This document shows positions 5,503 to 10,802 of a DNA stretch of 10,802 nucleotides, in pieces. Origin of the DNA: Salibacter sp031581065 (GTDB lineage Bacteria > Bacteroidota > Bacteroidia > Flavobacteriales_G > Salibacteraceae); assembly GCF_031581065.1 (NCBI RefSeq), contig NZ_JAVLBN010000061.1, positions 1 through 10,802 on the forward strand, given 5' to 3'. The notes under the pieces were generated by a model. It was not told the origin of the DNA and ran no database searches. It was given only the letters and a program-made list of their open reading frames with translations. The position numbers and the translations under genes are program-made. Position 1 is the stretch's first letter, and each line of letters opens with the position of its first letter.

Positions 5503-7938
5503 ATGACAAAATACATTATATCCACATTTTTATCTCTGCTATTCCTCACCGGCTCAATCACTTCTTTCGGTCAGAACCAAAAGAAATCGATCGACAACGG
5601 TGTAGCGGGTTCAATCGTTGAAGGCAAATCTAAAAAAGCAATCCAATTTGCCTCGGTGTCTGTCATCTCACTTCCCGATTCTGTTTTCCAGGACGGAACA
5701 ATAACCGATCAAAACGGTGAATACAAAATCGAGTTGAGTGATGGAAAGTTTGTGGTTCTTGTGGAATTCATGGGCTATGGAAAAACATATTCTGAACCAT
5801 TCACAGTAAGCGGAAATGTCGTAAAAATGGATCCGATCGAAATCAGCCAAAAAGCAGAGACACTTCAGGAAGCTGTTGTTGAAGCCGAACGGAGTGAAAT
5901 GGCTCTGACCATGGAGAAAAAGACATTTGAGGTGAGTCAGGATATCACCTCACAGGGCGGCTCGGCATCTGATATTTTGGAAAACGTGCCCAGTGTTACG
6001 GTTGACAATGACGGATCGGTGAGTTTGCGCGGAAACAGCAATGTGCGCATTTTGATCAACGGCAAACAGAGTGGACTCGTTGGTGTGAGTAGTCAGGATG
6101 CTTTGCGGATGCTCGCCAGCGATATGGTTGAACGAGTAGAAGTTATCACAAACCCAAGTGCCCGTTACGATGCTGAGGGAATGGCCGGAATTATCAATAT
6201 TATTCTCAAAAAGGACAAAGAAATGGGAACTAACGCGGTGTTCACTGGAGGAGCTCGTTACCCGTGGGGATACAATGCTTCTGCCAGTTTGACTCACAAA
6301 CGAGGCGACTGGTCTTTTTCGGGAAATTACAGCTTTCGAGACAGGGCGAGACCACGCTACTCAGAGCAAAGGCGGCAAACACTCGAAAACGATACGGCCG
6401 TTACGGTTTTACAGGATGATCAGGGAATGCGTAGTGGTCAGAGCCACAACATCATGGGTGGCGTACAATGGAGTCCGGGCGAATACAACGAATTCAGTTT
6501 TGATGGCGTTTACAGCACTTCGCATGGGAACAACACAAGTGACGTAGATTACAGGACATTTGATCCTTTCCGCTTGCGTTCAACTAGCTTGCGGGAAAAT
6601 GACGAAATTGAAGATGAGGAAAATTACGACCTAACCTTTGAGCACAGACGCACTTTCCCCGAAGAAAAACGCGAATGGGTAACCAGTTTGGATTACAATA
6701 CCGGAGACGAAATTGAGGATACCGAAGCTGAACAGCGGTTTTACGGTCCATCAGGAAATGAAGTCGATAGCCTTTTCACCCTTCAAAACACCTATAACCT
6801 TGAGCAACAAGATAACTTTGTTTTTCAATCTGACTACGTTCATCCTTTCAGTGAAAACGGTAAAGTTGAATTTGGTGTCAAAAGTAGCTGGCGTGTAATC
6901 AACACAAATTATTTCGTGGAAGATTTTGATCCTGCATCAGATTCTTACGAGCGCCTGCCACGCTTTTCAAACGACTTCCTCTACGATGAACAAATTCACG
7001 CAGCTTATGGTATGTACTCCAACAAATGGGGGAAATTTGGCATTGCAGCAGGTTTACGTGCAGAGTGGTCTGTGATTAACGTTGTACAGGAACAAACGAA
7101 TGATGACATCAAGCGGGATTACATCAATCCATTCCCTACTCTATCGTTGTCTTATGAGCTCGATAAGGTTAACACTGTTCAATTGAGTTACAGTCGCAGA
7201 ATTAACAGACCAGGCTTTTGGGATCTGAACCCATTTTTCAATTATACAAATCCACTCTATTTCAGGAGCGGTAATCCAAAACTCAACCCTGAGTATACGA
7301 ACTCTCTCGAAGCTACTTATCTATTTTTTAAGCAAAAAGGAAACCTCAACATATCAACTTACTACCGCCATTCAACCGGTGTTATTCAGCGCGTTTCAAC
7401 AATTGAAGATGGTGTAACAATATCGCGACCGCAAAACGTGACCCAACAGGAAAATTTTGGTTTAGAACTCACCGGAATGTACCGCCCATTTGAATGGTGG
7501 CGCGTTGGTGGATCTGTCAACTACTACGGCAGCCGTCTCGATGCATCTAACGTGATTGAAAATGGCAATAGAGAGTTTACAACCTGGCAATCACAGTTGA
7601 ATACCCAAATTACAACTCCGGGTGATATTAAAGTTCAACTAAGAGCTAATCACCGTGCTGCAACCGTTACAGCTCAGGGAATTCGCAAAAATATCACGTA
7701 CCTAACAGCAGGTGTGAGTCGCTCGTTCTTCGATGATAAATTTGCAGTGAACTTCAATATTCGCGATGTATTCAACTCACGCAAATACCGTGGAACAACA
7801 ATTGGAGATGGTTTTGTAATAGAAAGTGAAGGACAATGGAGACCACGTACTTTCACGCTCTCACTCACTTACCGACTCAAAAATGAGGACCTCGAAAAAG
7901 GAAAAGGTGAAGGTGATTTTGGCAGAGGAGACTATTAA
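5503..7938 (+). CDS. Outer-membrane beta-barrel / TonB-dependent receptor family protein
   Basis: This is a predicted outer-membrane receptor or transporter of 811 residues. Residues 1-24 form a signal peptide (hydrophobic stretch then SFGQ). Residues about 34-113 fit the carboxypeptidase-regulatory-like beta-sandwich common at the N-terminus of Bacteroidota receptors (TDQNGEYKIEL, VEFMGYG). Residues about 121-237 fit a plug domain, with DILENVPSVTVDNDGSVSLRGNSNV-type sequence and ERVEVITNPSARYDAEGMAGIINIILKK. The rest is alternating aromatic/polar beta-barrel of the outer-membrane beta-barrel-3 type, including NRPGFWDLNPFFNYTNPLYFRSGNPKLNPEYTNS-like strands. After the last strand is a charged tail (EDLEKGKGEGDFGRGDY). 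No SusD-like partner, sigma/anti-sigma pair or degradative enzyme is adjacent, so the substrate cannot be inferred. The ATG at 5503 is set by the signal peptide. It converges on the next gene and shares stop-codon bases with it. Confidence 0.88.
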   Translation: MTKYIISTFLSLLFLTGSITSFGQNQKKSIDNGVAGSIVEGKSKKAIQFASVSVISLPDSVFQDGTITDQNGEYKIELSDGKFVVLVEFMGYGKTYSEPFTVSGNVVKMDPIEISQKAETLQEAVVEAERSEMALTMEKKTFEVSQDITSQGGSASDILENVPSVTVDNDGSVSLRGNSNVRILINGKQSGLVGVSSQDALRMLASDMVERVEVITNPSARYDAEGMAGIINIILKKDKEMGTNAVFTGGARYPWGYNASASLTHKRGDWSFSGNYSFRDRARPRYSEQRRQTLENDTAVTVLQDDQGMRSGQSHNIMGGVQWSPGEYNEFSFDGVYSTSHGNNTSDVDYRTFDPFRLRSTSLRENDEIEDEENYDLTFEHRRTFPEEKREWVTSLDYNTGDEIEDTEAEQRFYGPSGNEVDSLFTLQNTYNLEQQDNFVFQSDYVHPFSENGKVEFGVKSSWRVINTNYFVEDFDPASDSYERLPRFSNDFLYDEQIHAAYGMYSNKWGKFGIAAGLRAEWSVINVVQEQTNDDIKRDYINPFPTLSLSYELDKVNTVQLSYSRRINRPGFWDLNPFFNYTNPLYFRSGNPKLNPEYTNSLEATYLFFKQKGNLNISTYYRHSTGVIQRVSTIEDGVTISRPQNVTQQENFGLELTGMYRPFEWWRVGGSVNYYGSRLDASNVIENGNREFTTWQSQLNTQITTPGDIKVQLRANHRAATVTAQGIRKNITYLTAGVSRSFFDDKFAVNFNIRDVFNSRKYRGTTIGDGFVIESEGQWRPRTFTLSLTYRLKNEDLEKGKGEGDFGRGDY
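7935..7938. other. Shared TTAA: overlapping convergent stop codons
   Basis: The plus-strand gene stops with TAA at 7936-7938, and the minus-strand gene stops with TAA read from 7937-7935. The four-base palindrome TTAA serves both. There is no intergenic space and no terminator between the two genes, so any transcript end of one lies within the coding sequence of the other. Confidence 0.95.
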
Positions 7939-9461
7939 TCCCGCTCCGCTATTTTTTTAAATGCGTTGTATTGTGCAGGATTCCACTCCAACCAGTCTTT
8001 GTTTTTCCAGTCGTTTTTGAACCAGCTAACACGCTCGTCAATCTCATTGTTGTAGTCGGACGGAGTATCAAAGTTACGCGCAAAAGTTGACGAGGATATG
8101 CTCAATTGCTCTTTTTGCAAATCCTGCATTTTTTCAAGGCGTTCTTCGGTCTGAACCAAATAAGGCAGCGATTTGTCGCTGAGCTGGCTCATGTACGACA
8201 GCTCGACCATCGCACGGCTCTGACCAAAATTGTATTTTGCAATGATCACATCCCAGTTGAAAACAGCCATCAGGCAAAGCACCATGTAAACTGATAAGCT
8301 ATTCACCGTCAACAGGTAATGCGTATTCTTAACGCCCTTTACCTTTTTGTAAATACTCCACAACCCGATTAGTGTTGCCACGAGGAAAAACATCAACCCT
8401 ATTCGCTTGTAAGCCAGGGCAAAATATTTGATATACCAAAAGTTCCTGATCGCAACTGAGAGTACCAAAATGGCATTCAGCCCAATCCACAAGTAAGTCA
8501 ACCTCCTGAGCCACTTGGAGCCGCTAAAGAAATTTTGATTTCCCCTGAAGTAGAACAACACAATTCCCATCGAGATGAAAATCGAAAGGATGAGAATGTA
8601 CATTCCTTCATGGACAAACTCTTTGAGAAAAACTCCGTTGTAATCGAACCCGAACCAGACGTCTTTCACCTCTAACGTCAAAAGTATCAGCAGCATCACA
8701 TTCAGAACCACCAGCAAAAAGACACCCGTTTTATTTTCTTGCCTTACCGCGGCAGAAAGATGTTTTTTCGAGTTAGATGAGGACTTTTGCCTGTTCAGTA
8801 ATCCGTTATTGGAAATGCTGAGTTCAATGAATTTATTCGGAATTCGGGAATACAAGAATGCAACTGAAAGCAAAAATCCGAGAATGGACAAACCGATGAT
8901 CATCCAGTCGAGTAAATCTAATGACAACTCGATGAAATTGAGAATTGACGAAAACATGGATGCTGTGTATTTGCCAAATGCCGGATTGGCATTGGAATAC
9001 ATAGCAAGAAAAAGAACGATAATCACTGCCGGACCTGTGTAGATGGCCATTCGCCATATCTTTTTGACCGGGAATCCACGACCGGCCAGTTCGGCTCTGA
9101 CCGAAACGACAAAACGATATACTCCTTCAAACGGGGCAAATATCGCAGGCGGAATAATAAAATACATGCTGACTGACTTTGCAGTTGAGAGCGATGCAGC
9201 GAAAAGCCCCACACTTAACCAACTCACTAAAAAAACAATTACGGAGTGGTTGACAAAAGCGGCTGTGCTCATTAAAAACGAAGTGATGAGTAGTGTTTTT
9301 TGATTGTTATTGCGCCAGTTAATTCCGCCTGAAAATAGCGGAAGTGAAAGTAACATCAACTGAAAGATGTACATGTTGAGACCCCAATCACGATCGTAAA
9401 AGAGAATAACAAATAGAACTGTTAAGAGCAGTACCGAGAGGATTTTTTTGAATGAACTCAT
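7935..9461 (-). CDS. Polytopic membrane protein, DUF4153/DUF4173 family
   Basis: This is an integral inner-membrane protein of 508 residues and unknown function. I count about 11-12 hydrophobic segments, starting near residues 5, 29, 56, 72, 98, 138, 183, 247, 286, 321, 353 and 383. They are followed by a soluble C-terminal part of roughly 100 residues (405-508). A polar loop lies at about 207-245. Blocks I recognise from the DUF4153/DUF4173 group are KEFVHEGMYIL (280-290), YFALAYKRIGLMFFL (346-360) and NWDVIIAKYN (402-411). The family assignment is from memory and moderately secure; no biochemical role can be given. The ATG at 9459-9461 opens straight into the first membrane segment. Any promoter of its own must lie in the roughly 70 bases between the terminator at 9534-9563 and the start. 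Its TAA overlaps the stop of the convergent receptor gene. Confidence 0.78.
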   Translation of the reverse strand: MSSFKKILSVLLLTVLFVILFYDRDWGLNMYIFQLMLLSLPLFSGGINWRNNNQKTLLITSFLMSTAAFVNHSVIVFLVSWLSVGLFAASLSTAKSVSMYFIIPPAIFAPFEGVYRFVVSVRAELAGRGFPVKKIWRMAIYTGPAVIIVLFLAMYSNANPAFGKYTASMFSSILNFIELSLDLLDWMIIGLSILGFLLSVAFLYSRIPNKFIELSISNNGLLNRQKSSSNSKKHLSAAVRQENKTGVFLLVVLNVMLLILLTLEVKDVWFGFDYNGVFLKEFVHEGMYILILSIFISMGIVLFYFRGNQNFFSGSKWLRRLTYLWIGLNAILVLSVAIRNFWYIKYFALAYKRIGLMFFLVATLIGLWSIYKKVKGVKNTHYLLTVNSLSVYMVLCLMAVFNWDVIIAKYNFGQSRAMVELSYMSQLSDKSLPYLVQTEERLEKMQDLQKEQLSISSSTFARNFDTPSDYNNEIDERVSWFKNDWKNKDWLEWNPAQYNAFKKIAERD

Positions 9462-9533
9462 GTGCAGTTTGATTTTTATTCAATACGCACAATTTCCGTA
9501 CAAATTGTTGACGCTTAACTTTTTTTGTTTTTC

Positions 9534-9563
9534 AAAAAAAAGGCCAGTCGGAAATGACTGGCC
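9534..9563 (-). terminator. Intrinsic terminator of the 9591-10802 gene
   Basis: On the minus strand, GGCCAGTC (9563-9556), a 6-nt loop (ATTTCC) and GACTGGCC (9549-9542) form a perfect 8-bp GC-rich stem. Eight T residues follow (9541-9534). It starts 27 bases after the stop codon at 9591. Stem, loop and U-tract make a textbook Rho-independent terminator, which also isolates the downstream membrane-protein gene from upstream transcription. Confidence 0.88.
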
Positions 9564-9590
9564 AGCTTAGTTTATTAGGTTAAGAGAGTA

Positions 9591-10802
9591 TTAAAAGCGC
9601 CTTATAGCTCTAACCCTGTAATTGGTAACTTTATTATTTACAACAACTCCACCACTGTAAAAATTGTAAGCGTAACCACTTATACTGGAAGCTTCAGTAG
9701 AACTCCAGTAAGTATCAATCGCAAAATTGCCCAATCCATTTTGATAGAGGTTTTGATACATTAGGCTCAATGAATTACGGCTTGGTAAGAACCAATCACT
9801 ATAGCCATTGAGATTCAAGTTATTTGCTATTGAAGCGGCAATTGTTCCACCACACCCCGAAACTATATCCTGAGTGTTTTGAGCTCCGTCTCCGTATCCT
9901 GACCCAGAGGCACCAGGAAGATTAGTTCCGCTACAACCCCACTGTACATTTGTACTTTGATCAGTTGTTGATGATTCCAAATATCTCCAGCCATTGCTGT
10001 AAGATCCTTTATCATAAAAGACAATTCCGCCCGCAGGGCCAGTACTTCCAATACTGTAAGCCGATGCCATTGTAAAGGATACTTCATTGCCATAATTCGT
10101 TCCTGCTCCATTCGTAGCATAAGCACGAACATAGTATGTTTGACCACCATTTAGATTAGAGAGATTGAGAGAAAAACTCCCTGTACCAGTTCCTACACTC
10201 TGAAAACTATCAGATAATGTAGGTTGAGGATTTACACTCCAACAAAAACCGTAATCGGTAACGGGCGAACCATTGTTTGAAGTAACTTCACCGTTGAAAG
10301 TAGCATCGATCGGACTCGTACTCGTAGCCGATATTGTGCTAACACTGGCATAACCAGCTCCTAACCAGGCTGGAACTCCATTTGAATTAATCTGAAGTAC
10401 CTGTCCGGGCTGACCAATTGGTATTTCAACCCATTCAGATCCATCCCAGTAACGCATATCACCAACATTTGAGCCAGCCGGCATACCAGGCAATTCTACA
10501 AATCCGCCATTACTAAGGTAAATCGTATCATTGCTGATTGTTAGGACCTGAAGTTCATTTGTAGGATCTCCATCTTGCTCTGAGGTTAAATAGCCGGCAT
10601 CATTCGTAAAGGAGCTCACATTTGTTGGCGCTCCTGTCAAGCTCGAATACTGACCATCAAAGCCTGCGGGCAATTCTACAAATCCGCCATTACTAAGGTA
10701 AATCGTATCATTGCTGATTGTTAGGACCTGAAGTTCATTTGTAGGATCTCCATCTTGCTCTGAGGTTAAATAGCCGGCATCATTCGTAAAGGAGCTCACA
10801 TT
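9591..10802 (-). CDS. Surface/secreted repeat protein with FN3-like and DUF1566-like domains (partial, 5' end outside window)
   Basis: The last 403 or so codons are visible. The frame stays open through 10802, and the apparent GTG at 10797-10799 is just the valine of a repeat, so the true start lies beyond the edge. Numbering from that codon, residues 1-120 hold two copies of a 60-residue unit (SSFTNDAGYLT, DGDPTNELQ, NDTIYLSNGGFVELP), as in tail-fibre-like stalks of Bacteroidota surface proteins. Residues about 106-150 hold a linker of the kind GDMRYWDGSEWV / GQVLQINSNGVPAW. Residues about 152-243 are fibronectin-III-like (GQTYYVRAYATNGAGTNYGNEVSF). Residues about 255-402 are DUF1566-like (GGIVFYDKG, GYSDWFLPSRNSLSLMYQNL, YWSSTE, VRAIRRF). 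Cys289 and Cys316 could form a disulfide. The protein ends with the DUF1566-like domain, with no type IX secretion sorting domain after it. It is probably extracellular; ligand unknown. Confidence 0.85.
   Translation of the reverse strand, partial: NVSSFTNDAGYLTSEQDGDPTNELQVLTISNDTIYLSNGGFVELPAGFDGQYSSLTGAPTNVSSFTNDAGYLTSEQDGDPTNELQVLTISNDTIYLSNGGFVELPGMPAGSNVGDMRYWDGSEWVEIPIGQPGQVLQINSNGVPAWLGAGYASVSTISATSTSPIDATFNGEVTSNNGSPVTDYGFCWSVNPQPTLSDSFQSVGTGTGSFSLNLSNLNGGQTYYVRAYATNGAGTNYGNEVSFTMASAYSIGSTGPAGGIVFYDKGSYSNGWRYLESSTTDQSTNVQWGCSGTNLPGASGSGYGDGAQNTQDIVSGCGGTIAASIANNLNLNGYSDWFLPSRNSLSLMYQNLYQNGLGNFAIDTYWSSTEASSISGYAYNFYSGGVVVNNKVTNYRVRAIRRF
10489..10802 (-). repeat. Perfect 180-bp-period tandem repeat inside the surface-protein gene
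   Basis: Bases 10489-10622 are identical to 10669-10802, a period of 180 bp (60 codons). Identity holds over all 134 comparable bases, and the second copy is cut by the window edge. The 46 bases between them (10623-10668) encode the GFDGQYSSLTGAPT linker and have no second copy in view. Further units upstream are likely but not visible. Confidence 0.93.

Noticed and set aside
5503..7938. SusC-type polysaccharide transporter.
   Set aside because: Length (811 residues) is below typical SusC size, the barrel resembles the outer-membrane beta-barrel-3 group, and there is no SusD or glycan-degrading neighbour.
10489..10802. Regular repeats considered as a CRISPR array.
   Set aside because: The repeat unit is 180 bp, in frame and coding, with no short repeat-spacer pattern.

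Overview
The window reads as chromosomal DNA from a member of the Bacteroidota, most likely a Flavobacteriales-like lineage. Four things support this. The topoisomerase IV subunits are of the Bacteroidota type. There is an outer-membrane receptor with a carboxypeptidase-regulatory-like N-terminal domain. A surface protein carries repeats of the SSFTNDAGYLT / DGDPTNELQ kind. Start codons are preceded by A/T-rich sequence with no Shine-Dalgarno motif, and two sites resemble the Bacteroidota promoter (TTTG / TAnnTTTG). The placement is by recognition from memory, not by a database search.

Layout, left to right. Positions 1-482 hold no gene but carry a cluster of inverted repeats: a 10-bp REP-like hairpin, a 141-bp element with perfect 15-bp terminal inverted repeats (MITE-like), and a 15-bp palindromic hairpin. 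Then come parC (483-3143, minus) and, upstream of it on the same strand, parE (3451-5301, minus). They are separated by an AT-rich gap of 307 bp. Together they encode the A and B subunits of topoisomerase IV, which decatenates daughter chromosomes. A promoter-like pair lies just upstream of parE.

Divergent from parE is an outer-membrane beta-barrel / TonB-dependent-receptor-like gene (5503-7938, plus). It converges on a polytopic inner-membrane protein of the DUF4153/DUF4173 type (7935-9461, minus), and the two stop codons share the palindrome TTAA. After a strong intrinsic terminator (9534-9563, serving the minus strand), the right end holds the 3' part of a large surface or secreted protein (9591-10802, minus). 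It has perfect 180-bp tandem repeats, a fibronectin-III-like domain and a C-terminal DUF1566-like domain, and its 5' end lies outside the window.

Apart from parE/parC, the genes do not form an evident pathway. I see no RNA gene, CRISPR array, complete transposon, or clearly new multi-gene system. The items most worth a second look are the inverted-repeat cluster at the left edge, the C-terminal QGTLF peptide of ParC behind an acidic tail, the natural alanine at the main quinolone-contact position of ParC, the shared stop of the convergent pair, and the identical tandem repeats of the right-hand protein.
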